NCBI GenBank assembly: GCA_964386535.1
Contig: CAYLRY010000076.1
Location: 1-6,778 of the forward strand
Length of the DNA: 6,778 nucleotides
Origin: CAYLRY01 sp964386535
Lineage (GTDB): Bacteria > Chloroflexota > Dehalococcoidia > Dehalococcoidales > UBA3254
Direction: 5' to 3'
Every line of letters begins with the position of its first letter. Position 1 is the stretch's first letter. The notes under the pieces were generated by a model. It had not been told where the DNA came from. It saw nothing but the letters and a program-made list of their open reading frames with translations, and searched no databases. Positions 1 to 5,475 of the stretch are shown here, piece after piece. The translations under genes and the position numbers were made by a program.

Positions 1-8
1 ATATTGAT

Positions 9-14
9 CCTCCT
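9..14 (-). promoter_or_regulatory. Ribosome binding site of a gene starting at the left edge
   Basis: On the minus strand this reads AGGAGG, a full Shine-Dalgarno core. The last two minus-strand bases of the window are AT, so a G just outside would complete an ATG six bases after the core, an ideal spacing. Together with the promoter at 42-70 it shows that a minus-strand gene begins at or just beyond base 1. Nothing of its product is visible. Confidence 0.7.
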
Positions 15-41
15 ATACGATATCACTAAATTAATAGTTGT

Positions 42-70
42 AGTATAGTATTAAAGGCATAATAGGTCAA
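42..70 (-). promoter_or_regulatory. Sigma-70/SigA-type promoter for the gene off the left edge
   Basis: On the minus strand TTGACC (65-70) is followed after exactly 17 bases by TATACT (42-47). Each box has one mismatch to consensus. Transcription would start near base 35 and give a short leader carrying the AGGAGG at 9-14. The promoter lies 20 bases after the stop codon of the fragment at 91-153, so the off-window gene has its own start rather than relying on read-through. Confidence 0.75.
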
Positions 71-90
71 TATGTAAAATGGAACCACCT

Positions 91-153
91 TTAGCCTTCA
101 AACGAAGCTAAACGATCCTGCGTTTTTTCACCAAATTGGTGCAGTAACTTCAT
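91..153 (-). pseudogene. Remnant or micro-ORF resembling the tail of the right-edge gene
   Basis: This 20-codon frame runs from ATG (151-153) to TAA (91-93). Its residues 3-20, LLHQFGEKTQDRLASFEG, match LLHHPGESVQAHLASIEG in the C-terminal tail of the partial gene at the right edge (6699-6752). Eleven of 18 residues are identical without gaps, and many codon differences are synonymous, which suggests shared protein ancestry. An in-frame TAG lies five codons before the ATG, and no good ribosome binding site precedes it. It is therefore most likely the surviving 3' end of a decayed paralogue, although a translated micro-protein cannot be excluded. The family is not recognised. The 13-bp palindrome CACCAAATTGGTG (129-141) lies inside it. 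Confidence 0.5.
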
Positions 154-252
154 GCCTATTTGAGACTATCTGATGGTGGATTTTGGTGGTAGTGATGTGG
201 TCTGAACTACCTGGCGGGCTATTTCGTGTGTTGCTGACTTTAAGCCGGACTA

Positions 253-792
253 TTATTTAACTTGCTCAATACTTATTTCACTGATATAGAATGTTCCCTT
301 TCCACTGAGCAGCGTCAGCATAAAGGAGTCTTCAGTTTCCTGTGTTTCAAATGTTTCCTCAAATGTTACCCAATCATCATGGAATTTTTGTGTTTCCGAA
401 GAAGGGGGATTGCCGTTTTCACCTTTAAAAGTAAAATGCCTCAATGATGTTTTCGGTTTTTTCCAGAATGAATAGTTTATTACCGGGTCGGCATCGATAT
501 TTTTCAGTCTAAAAGATAAACTGTATTTATTCCCGGGTTTAATACCCGCTTCTCCTCGAAGCGAAAAGGTTTTTTTTACATCTATTTTCAGGCAGAAATC
601 ATCATCTTTTTCATAGATCTTTTCCATGGTAAAACCACCGGAATTATCCAGGACTTTCATATTTAGGGAGAGGTCGTTTTTCTTTATCAAGCTATTGATT
701 TCATCAGACACGGCATATAGTTCACAGCCAAAAGAAAGCAGTGTTAATAAGATTGAGAAAATAATTAAAAATATAGGTTTTAACTTCTTCAT
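253..792 (-). CDS. Probable lipoprotein with beta-sandwich-like C-terminal domain
   Basis: This 179-residue protein starts MKKLKPIF, followed by a hydrophobic stretch to residue 22 and a cysteine at 23 in the context LLSFGC. That is a lipoprotein-type signal peptide with a slightly atypical lipobox (Ser at -3, Phe at -2). The mature protein is polar. Its C-terminal part has alternating strands, the phrase WVTFEETFET near residues 141-150, and a closing GTFYISEISIEQ. This pattern is typical of jelly-roll carbohydrate-binding-like modules (CBM4/9-like); the fold assignment is inference. The start ATG at 790-792 is supported by GGAG (798-801) five bases upstream. It lies 40 bp after the XRE gene and has no promoter of its own that I can see, so it is probably the third gene of that operon. 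It would sit on the outer face of the membrane and could be the sensor or effector of the system. The exact substrate is unknown. Confidence 0.85.
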   Translation of the reverse strand: MKKLKPIFLIIFSILLTLLSFGCELYAVSDEINSLIKKNDLSLNMKVLDNSGGFTMEKIYEKDDDFCLKIDVKKTFSLRGEAGIKPGNKYSLSFRLKNIDADPVINYSFWKKPKTSLRHFTFKGENGNPPSSETQKFHDDWVTFEETFETQETEDSFMLTLLSGKGTFYISEISIEQVK

Positions 793-832
793 TTTCTCTC
801 CATCAACTTATCAGGCGTTTTAAGTAGATTAC

Positions 833-1048
833 TCAATCTGATTTGCCATCCTGGTCTTCGTCCAGGATAAAAATGTCTTCAATACGGGCTTTAAGGACCC
901 GGGCAATATCATGGGCTAACTTGAGAGACGGGTTATATTTACCTTTCTCAAGGTAGATGATGGTTTCCCGGCGTACTCCTACGATTTCGGCCAGCTTTTC
1001 CTGGGTCAAGCCGAGGTAGGCACGGTATTCCTTCATCCGGGTTTTCAC
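833..1048 (-). CDS. Short XRE-family helix-turn-helix transcriptional regulator
   Basis: This 71-residue protein is essentially a single Cro/CI-type DNA-binding domain. Residues 4-60 carry the typical pattern: RAYLGLTQEKLAEIVGV for helices 1 and 2, the recognition helix in RRETIIYLEKGK, then NPSLKLAHDIARVLKARIEDIF. There is no effector domain, only an acidic tail (residues 62-71). The start is GTG at 1046-1048. GGAG (1056-1059) is seven bases upstream, whereas the internal ATG four codons later has no site at suitable distance. The GTG overlaps the TGA of the preceding membrane-protein gene by four bases (GTGA), so the two are probably translationally coupled. Short XRE proteins of this kind are often encoded next to a multi-helix membrane protein and repress their own operon. 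The large palindrome at 1684-1723 is the obvious candidate operator. Confidence 0.95.
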   Translation of the reverse strand: MKTRMKEYRAYLGLTQEKLAEIVGVRRETIIYLEKGKYNPSLKLAHDIARVLKARIEDIFILDEDQDGKSD

Positions 1049-1668
1049 TGGATTTCTCCCCGGTTAACTGAACTGCACAAGCCTATCATGAAGATGACCA
1101 GGCTAACCAGAAGGCTGACTACCAGAGCAGCCGGAGCCACTAATAGTCCAAGTATAAAGAAGAAGGCATCTTCGAAACCAAATAGGGCGCTAAGCAAATT
1201 ATGCAGAGTAATAGACAGTGCTATGGTGCTCAGGGATAGACCCGCGGTTACCAAAAACATTTTTAAATAACGTATCGCCCGTTTTCCCAGGTTGGGCTGG
1301 ACCCGGTCATAATAGTAATAGCCAGCCACATAAATGATACCCACGGTTACCAGAAGCCCGCCGATGATAAGTCCCGGTGGAGTATTTTCAAATACATCAA
1401 AGTGTAAGAGCAGTATCAGCACAACACTGGCAATAAAGAAAAAGACACCGGTAAACCGCATTGCACCGGTAAGATTATGCTGCACCCGTTCATCGATGAC
1501 CGGCATCCTGTGGTATCTTAAGAGCGACCAGATTTCACGATGTCCCAGCAACAGAAAACCCAGGACAAGCGCTATTACCACGTAAAGATTTTCTCTTGAA
1601 AGCAGCAGCATAAGCCCCAGGATACTGATAATAGAATAGGCTGTCAGGACTATCCATCTTGTCTTCAA
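1045..1668 (-). CDS. Six-helix integral membrane protein, DUF2178-like
   Basis: This 207-residue protein has about six hydrophobic segments: roughly residues 5-24, 28-43, 70-91, 97-118, 134-156 and 170-197. The cytoplasmic-looking loop after helix 2 carries PVIDERVQHNLTGAMRFTG. The DER motif followed by an amphipathic stretch recalls DUF2178-type membrane proteins, which are often encoded with a small XRE regulator. The family call is moderate; the membrane topology is clear. The start codon is TTG (1666-1668), supported by GGAGG (1676-1680) seven bases upstream; no better in-frame start exists nearby. It is the first gene of an operon with the XRE regulator, overlapping it by four bases, and then the lipoprotein. 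It is transcribed from a strong promoter embedded in a 40-bp palindrome. No catalytic motif is visible. A role in sensing, or in sequestering the regulator at the membrane, is speculation. Confidence 0.9.
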   Translation of the reverse strand: MKTRWIVLTAYSIISILGLMLLLSRENLYVVIALVLGFLLLGHREIWSLLRYHRMPVIDERVQHNLTGAMRFTGVFFFIASVVLILLLHFDVFENTPPGLIIGGLLVTVGIIYVAGYYYYDRVQPNLGKRAIRYLKMFLVTAGLSLSTIALSITLHNLLSALFGFEDAFFFILGLLVAPAALVVSLLVSLVIFMIGLCSSVNRGEIQ

Positions 1669-1683
1669 TAAGGTGCCTCCGCT

Positions 1684-1723
1684 CTATGTTATATAAATCT
1701 AACGTTAGATAAATATAACATAG
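1684..1723. promoter_or_regulatory. 40-bp near-perfect palindrome, probable operator
   Basis: The dyad is centred between 1703 and 1704. The inner 14 bases, ATCTAACGTTAGAT (1697-1710), are a perfect palindrome. The outer arms CTATGTTATAT (1684-1694) and ATATAACATAG (1713-1723) are perfect inverted copies of each other. Only two of twenty base-pair positions fail (1695/1712 and 1696/1711). It overlaps the -10 box and the predicted transcription start, and ends three bases before the ribosome binding site. The two nested dyads suit two dimers, or a tetramer, of the XRE regulator encoded in the operon. Because it is in the leader, it could also form an RNA hairpin just upstream of the ribosome binding site. 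Confidence 0.8.
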
Positions 1724-1745
1724 CACGGTTGCCGGGAAGTGTCAA
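1717..1745 (-). promoter_or_regulatory. Near-consensus SigA-type promoter of the membrane protein-XRE-lipoprotein operon
   Basis: The minus strand reads a perfect -35 TTGACA (1740-1745), 17 bases, then TATGTT (1717-1722; four of six matches). Transcription should start near 1710, inside the palindrome, leaving a leader of roughly 40 bases with GGAGG at 1676-1680. The -10 box is formed by the right arm of the palindrome at 1684-1723, so a protein bound there would directly block RNA polymerase. Confidence 0.8.
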
Positions 1746-1982
1746 GATGGATTGGTAGAAATTTTTACTTTGATTTATTATTCTTTTACTTTTGGGGGAC
1801 CGGCAGTATTTTCAGTTCAAAAACTGGTAATTAATGTCCAGCACTACCAACTGAGATTACCAAATGATATATAATATTTGTTGACGTTGGGATGAAAACC
1901 CCATTGATGATATGATTTCATCAATTATCTTCAGGTTCTCGTACTTATTAAAGGGGCATGCGTAATTAATACAAAGAGTGGA
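1724..1982. other. Divergent intergenic region between the XRE operon and the methyltransferase gene
   Basis: No gene is seen here. The region holds the -35 box of the minus-strand operon (1740-1745) and, further right, an AT-rich imperfect dyad at 1861-1880 (CAAATGATAT / ATAATATTTG, two mismatched pairs). It also holds the inverted repeat and extended -10 at 1903-1925 that belong to the plus-strand methyltransferase. The stretch 1746-1860 shows no structure I can support. Confidence 0.6.
1903..1925 (+). promoter_or_regulatory. Inverted repeat enclosing a candidate extended -10 promoter of the methyltransferase
   Basis: ATTGATGA (1903-1910) and TCATCAAT (1918-1925) are perfect inverted copies flanking TATGATT. 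The sequence TGATATGAT (1908-1916) is an extended -10 (TGn plus TATGAT, one mismatch). No good -35 lies 16-18 bases upstream; the nearest, TTGACG at 1881-1886, is 24 bases away. The repeat could be an operator controlling this weak promoter. The leader would be about 60 bases. Confidence 0.35.
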
Positions 1983-2765
1983 ATGGTGTCCAATAAAGAA
2001 GTTAAAGACATCTGGAACGCCAATGCTGCCTTCTGGGACAGCCGCATGGGCGAGGGGAATGCCTTTCATAAGACCCTGATCGAGCCGGTGCAGCTGCAAT
2101 TGCTGGACATCCGGGTTGGGCAGAAAATCCTTGATATAGCCTGCGGCAACGGGCAGTTTGCCCGCAAAATGGCCTCGCTGGGCGCCAGGGTTACCGCCGT
2201 GGACTTCTCGGAAAAATTTATCGCTCTTGCCATGTCCAAAAACACTGATAATATTAATTACATGGTTTTGGATGCCGCCAGCGATTCCGACCTGCAAACA
2301 TTAACCGGCCTCAATTTCGATGCCGCGGTCTGCACCATGGCGCTGATGGATATGGAGAATATCGAGACGCTTATCAGCTATTTGCCTCAAATGCTGAATA
2401 AAGAAGGGGTCTGCGTTTTCTCCGTCATGCACCCATGCTTTAATTCGGGTGAAAATGTGCTGGTCCACGAATATAATGAGGAGGGCGGTGAGATAAAAAA
2501 CAGGTACAGCGTCAAGACCAGCAACTACCTGCTAGAAAAGAGCTCGCTGGGGATCGGCATGGTGGGTCAGCCCAGGCCGCAATATTACTTTCACAGGACG
2601 GTTTCCACCATATTGAGATATTTTTTTCAAAACGGATTCGTGCTGGATGCCCTGGAAGAGCCTGCCTTTAAGGATATTGAGGAGAGCCGGAGCCTTAATG
2701 AAAACGTCTTTAAATATATACCTCCGGTCCTGATATGCAGGCTTAAAAAGGCTGTTGCAGGGTAA
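1983..2765 (+). CDS. Class I SAM-dependent methyltransferase
   Basis: This 260-residue cytoplasmic protein has a standard Rossmann-type methyltransferase core. Motif I is ILDIACGNGQFAR (residues 49-61), whose glycine-rich loop binds S-adenosylmethionine. The acidic end of strand 2 is VDFS (73-76), followed by VLDAA (95-99) and the strand 4 region FDAAVCTMALMDM (112-124). The C-terminal half includes FSVMHPCFNSG (146-156) and an aromatic segment PRPQYYFHRTVSTILRYF (197-214), which probably shape the acceptor site. The acceptor cannot be named: related enzymes methylate small molecules. The ATG has only a weak ribosome site (AGAG at 1975-1978); GTG at codon 2 would be better spaced and is a possible start. 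It is the only plus-strand gene here, transcribed alone, with its own terminator at 2788-2810 and divergent from the XRE operon. Confidence 0.93.
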   Translation: MVSNKEVKDIWNANAAFWDSRMGEGNAFHKTLIEPVQLQLLDIRVGQKILDIACGNGQFARKMASLGARVTAVDFSEKFIALAMSKNTDNINYMVLDAASDSDLQTLTGLNFDAAVCTMALMDMENIETLISYLPQMLNKEGVCVFSVMHPCFNSGENVLVHEYNEEGGEIKNRYSVKTSNYLLEKSSLGIGMVGQPRPQYYFHRTVSTILRYFFQNGFVLDALEEPAFKDIEESRSLNENVFKYIPPVLICRLKKAVAG

Positions 2766-2787
2766 TGACCCTCCGGCATTAGCTCTT

Positions 2788-2810
2788 ACAGTCGCTGACG
2801 GCTGTTTTTT
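2788..2810 (+). terminator. Intrinsic terminator of the methyltransferase gene
   Basis: ACAGTCG (2788-2794), loop CTGA, and CGGCTGT (2799-2805) form a seven-pair stem including one T-G wobble. It is directly followed by a run of T to 2810. It begins 22 bases after the methyltransferase stop codon, the usual position and form of a rho-independent terminator. Confidence 0.8.
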
Positions 2811-3006
2811 ACCCACATTCCAGACGGCGGAATCCGGATACCGTTCGTACTCAGGGGGCAGGCTCATCCCGCGTAAAAAGGTAGTCTTATCGCCCGGTCC
2901 GGCAGTGGAGACCAGGGGATAAGCGCCTTCCTCATACCAGCAATCGCCCGGACTGCTGCGACTGTTTCCGCACTCCGGGGTGTCGGCAGCCTGCCGGAAT
3001 GGAAGA
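2811..3006. other. GC-rich convergent spacer with several inverted repeats, no supported gene
   Basis: This spacer separates the converging methyltransferase and DUF1232 genes. Besides the hairpin at 2886-2923 it contains CAGCA/TGCTG flanking ATCGCCCGGAC near 2940, and a short CGGCA/TGCCG hairpin near 2985. The phrase ATCGCCCGG occurs twice (near 2889 and 2943). Open frames cross it on the minus strand but are mutually offset, have no ribosome sites and match nothing I recognise. It could be a decayed repeat or a fragment of a lost gene. Confidence 0.5.
2875..2923 (-). terminator. Candidate terminator of the DUF1232/SPFH transcript
   Basis: CTTATC (2886-2891) pairs with GATAAG (2918-2923), CCC (2893-2895) with GGG (2915-2917), and GGTC (2896-2899) with GACC (2910-2913). 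This makes a 13-pair stem with two single-base bulges and a 10-base loop. On the minus strand it is followed after six bases by five T residues (2875-2879). The gap before the T run and the bulges make it imperfect, but it is the best candidate for ending the minus-strand transcript. Confidence 0.4.
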
Positions 3007-3399
3007 TTACCCTGTAACCAGTCTTATGATCAGGTAAATCAATAGTCCCAGCCAGACCAACGCCATTATAAATAAAAATAATAGAGCCAGGACTATCCAC
3101 AGTAAAATCCGCCGGATACTTCTTTGTGCCCTGTTTCTCTTTTCAATAACGTCAATCCCAGGGGTGAATTTTCTCAACAAGATCAGTCCCAGCGGTACTA
3201 TTACCAGATCGTCAATCCAGCCGGATAAAGGGATGAAGTCAGGGATTATATCAACCGGGCTGATGAAGTAAGCCAGGATCAACCCCAGCCCGATGACGGC
3301 GCGTATTTTCAGAGAACGGGAGATACCCGGTTCTTTGAGAACCAGGTAAATGGTATACGGCGTGGAGACCCAGTCTGTTATCCGGGATATGATTTTCAT
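3007..3399 (-). CDS. DUF1232 (YkvA-type) membrane protein
   Basis: This 130-residue protein carries the DUF1232 signature at residues 44-68: YFISPVDIIPDFIPLSG followed by WIDDLVIV. The conserved SPVDxIPD turn lies between two hydrophobic segments (about 33-48 and 62-77). A longer C-terminal hydrophobic segment (98-127) follows a basic stretch, EKRNRAQRSIRR (86-97). YkvA-type proteins are small membrane proteins without an established biochemical activity. The start ATG (3397-3399) has no strong ribosome site, which with the upstream palindrome suggests modest or coupled expression. It lies 60 bp after the SPFH gene on the same strand and is plausibly co-transcribed with it, although the 36-bp palindrome between them may reduce read-through. 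Confidence 0.92.
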   Translation of the reverse strand: MKIISRITDWVSTPYTIYLVLKEPGISRSLKIRAVIGLGLILAYFISPVDIIPDFIPLSGWIDDLVIVPLGLILLRKFTPGIDVIEKRNRAQRSIRRILLWIVLALLFLFIMALVWLGLLIYLIIRLVTG

Positions 3400-3412
3400 T
3401 TAGACTCACAAG

Positions 3413-3448
3413 AGTCCGCTTCTGGCTGCATGCAGCCAGAAGCGGACT
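3413..3448. repeat. Perfect 36-bp palindrome between SPFH and DUF1232 genes
   Basis: The half-site AGTCCGCTTCTGGCTGCA (3413-3430) is followed immediately by its exact reverse complement (3431-3448). As RNA it would form a stem of about 16 pairs with a minimal loop. No T run follows on either strand, so it is not a canonical intrinsic terminator. It begins 10 bases after the SPFH stop codon in the transcribed direction and ends 13 bases before the DUF1232 start. It may protect the 3' end of the SPFH message, attenuate read-through, or be a protein-binding or mobile palindromic element. Confidence 0.9.
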
Positions 3449-3458
3449 ACATAAAGTC

Positions 3459-5390
3459 CTATGCTTTTTCTTCTTTGCCTTTTTTAGCAGCCATTTCACC
3501 GGAATACCTGGCTGTCAGGATGCCCAGTAATCCGCTTAAGGAAGAGTTGCCGCTTTCTCCCACCACCACCTCCGGAACGAATTTTAGATTTTTATCCGCC
3601 AGAGCTGTAATGATGTTTACCAGGGTGGTGCCTTCCGGACCCAGGGCTTCGATCTGTCTCTTATAGCCTTCCGCCTTACCAATGCCGGCTGCGGCATTGG
3701 TCTTTTCCAGGTAGACTGCTTCACCGTCAGCTTCGGCCTTGCGGGCTTCAGCATTCTTCTGCTTAATTTCCACCCCTATGCGGGCGGAAGCCAGCTCCTG
3801 CTGCTTGTTGGCCACACCGGTTTGCTGTTCCATTTCAATTCTCTGGATCTGGGCGTCTCTCTGCTTCTGATAGGTAATCACTTCCTGGTTGGCGATCTCT
3901 CTCTTGGTTAACACTTCCACCAGTTGGGTGGGGAAGACCACATCCTGGATCAAAACTCCCCGGGTCTCCACATGGTACTGCTGAAGTTTCTCTTCGATGT
4001 ATTTATAGGCATCCTCCTGCACTTTTTGCCTGGTCTCAATGAAGCTGATGGCCTGCATGCCCTGAAGGCGGTCCCTGAAATGGTTGCCTACTGCAGGCTG
4101 CAAGACATCTGTGGTGAGGTTTTTCATGGTGGCTACCATGGAAATTACAGTGGGCGCCTCGATAGCCGCCACGTGTATCTGCACCTGGAGGTCAATCTTG
4201 AATATGAAGCCCTCACGGCTCTTGGCTTCAATGGGCTGAAGCTGCACATCCCACTCATGGGCTTTGGTGGAAGCCATGGCCCAGTTCAGTGTGATAATGG
4301 AAACCGGCACGATTTCCGACTGGTAGATGTGCGGGTTAAGGGCATATTTACCGGTGCGCAGCGATTCGTTCCAGATGCCCCGGTGACCGGGGTGTACGAT
4401 GGTGCCGAATTTGTTCTTTTCTACATCCACCCTGCCGGATTCCTCGGCCAGACCTACGTAGGACTTGATCACCGCCACTTCACCCTGTTCCACCACCAGC
4501 ATGGGTACTTTTTCCACCCTGACCAGGAAAGGATTCAGGTTATAGGCACCGTACAGCAGGGGGTCATGCTGAAGGCCGATTTTGCCGCCCTGGTCGAGAA
4601 AAGCCTGGAAGTCCTGATAGTTGTTATGCAGTGTGTTTTTAGAGCCGATGATCAGTTCAGTCAGCTCTGAATCGGTTTTATTGGCGGTAATGGCGTCAGC
4701 AATATCCTGGAACCCGCCAAGCCTGCCGGCGATATCACCGGGAGGCAGGGGATCTCCCTCCAGGGTAGTCACCACACCCACCATATCGATAATCTTACCA
4801 CCTTCCATAAGCTCAGGTTTAATGATTTTAACCATCAGGTCGTCCGGTTTGAGCCCAAAATCTTCCGGCGTCAGGCCGCGCCGGCTTTCATACTTTCTGG
4901 CCAGTTCCGGCAGCAGGGGTTTGCCGTAGATTTTTTCAGGGGTCAGCACCAGGAAAGCCAGTGGATGCAGGGGCAAGGTGGTGCCCGGCACCAGTACCGG
5001 TCTCTGTACTCCTTTTTCGCCTCCTTTCTCTACAAATACCCTGATGTCTGTAATTCTGGCTTCAGGGATGAATCTGGCGGATTTGGCGCCGATTGGGGGT
5101 GATTCTCCAATCTGGGCAATCACCACACCTATTTGACCGGGAGGCACCTGGACCCAGGGGAATTTTTCAATGCTGAAAAAGATCCAGAATTTGAACCGCC
5201 ACCCCGGCATCAATAGTTCGGCCTGATAGCCGGCTTCTCCCTGAAAAGCGATGGGATTGTTTTCCGGCAGCTTTTTGCCGAATCTTCTGGTTACCAATCC
5301 AACTTCAGCAGGACCGATAATACGTATTGAGGGAAGATATAGAATAATAAATAAGAAAACCAGAACTCCAACGATGATTCCCGGTACCAT
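3459..5390 (-). CDS. Large flotillin-like SPFH/Band 7 membrane scaffold protein
   Basis: This 643-residue protein has one N-terminal hydrophobic anchor (residues 3-25). Next come three similar motifs: GPAEVGLVTRRFG (26-38), PPGQIGVVIAQIG (83-95) and EQGEVAVIKSYVG (301-313). The third leads into HPGHRGIW and GKYALNPHIYQ (333-357), typical of SPFH domain entry. The Band 7 core runs from about 390 (REGFIFKIDLQVQIHV) to 500, including IETRQKVQEDAYKYIEEKL and GVLIQDVVFP. An Ala/Glu/Lys/Gln-rich coiled coil follows (about 495-585), then a flotillin-like tail (NLKFVPEVVVGESG, 601-614) and a lysine-rich end. Flotillins usually have 450-550 residues; the extra length is the repeated N-terminal half. 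The family forms oligomeric membrane microdomain scaffolds. The ATG is preceded six bases upstream by AGGAGG (5397-5402), a very strong ribosome site. It follows the PspC gene by 85 bp on the same strand, suggesting a shared membrane-stress role. Confidence 0.95.
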   Translation of the reverse strand: MVPGIIVGVLVFLFIILYLPSIRIIGPAEVGLVTRRFGKKLPENNPIAFQGEAGYQAELLMPGWRFKFWIFFSIEKFPWVQVPPGQIGVVIAQIGESPPIGAKSARFIPEARITDIRVFVEKGGEKGVQRPVLVPGTTLPLHPLAFLVLTPEKIYGKPLLPELARKYESRRGLTPEDFGLKPDDLMVKIIKPELMEGGKIIDMVGVVTTLEGDPLPPGDIAGRLGGFQDIADAITANKTDSELTELIIGSKNTLHNNYQDFQAFLDQGGKIGLQHDPLLYGAYNLNPFLVRVEKVPMLVVEQGEVAVIKSYVGLAEESGRVDVEKNKFGTIVHPGHRGIWNESLRTGKYALNPHIYQSEIVPVSIITLNWAMASTKAHEWDVQLQPIEAKSREGFIFKIDLQVQIHVAAIEAPTVISMVATMKNLTTDVLQPAVGNHFRDRLQGMQAISFIETRQKVQEDAYKYIEEKLQQYHVETRGVLIQDVVFPTQLVEVLTKREIANQEVITYQKQRDAQIQRIEMEQQTGVANKQQELASARIGVEIKQKNAEARKAEADGEAVYLEKTNAAAGIGKAEGYKRQIEALGPEGTTLVNIITALADKNLKFVPEVVVGESGNSSLSGLLGILTARYSGEMAAKKGKEEKA

Positions 5391-5396
5391 GTTTCA

Positions 5397-5402
5397 CCTC
5401 CT
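5397..5402 (-). promoter_or_regulatory. Very strong ribosome binding site of the SPFH gene
   Basis: The minus strand reads GCAGGAGGTGAAAC just before the ATG. This matches the full anti-Shine-Dalgarno complement (AGGAGGTGA) with the core six bases from the start. It fixes the start at 5388-5390 and suggests abundant translation. Confidence 0.85.
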
Positions 5403-5475
5403 GCAATATTTTTACCCTGTACGGGGCACAGCGTGATTTTTGAGGTGACGGTGAGTTTCCGGCATGAATCCGGGT

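Noticed and set aside
129..141. CACCAAATTGGTG palindrome next to six T residues as a terminator
   Set aside because: The T run precedes the dyad on the plus strand and becomes an A run after it on the minus strand, so it cannot terminate in either direction; it also lies within the fragment resembling the right-edge gene.
1951..1969. AAGGGG plus ATG-CGT-AAT-TAA as a leader peptide before the methyltransferase
   Set aside because: The purine run is only one base from the ATG, and the three-codon frame has no attenuator-like hairpins or special codons.
2532..3100. Two overlapping minus-strand frames (78 and 111 codons) crossing the convergent spacer
   Set aside because: They run into the methyltransferase and DUF1232 genes in antisense or shifted frame, lack ribosome sites, and cross the strong terminator. 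A decayed gene remains possible but is not supported.
3924..4670. Open plus-strand frame of 248 codons
   Set aside because: It is antisense to the SPFH core, which has clear domain motifs and a strong ribosome site; the plus-strand product resembles no family.
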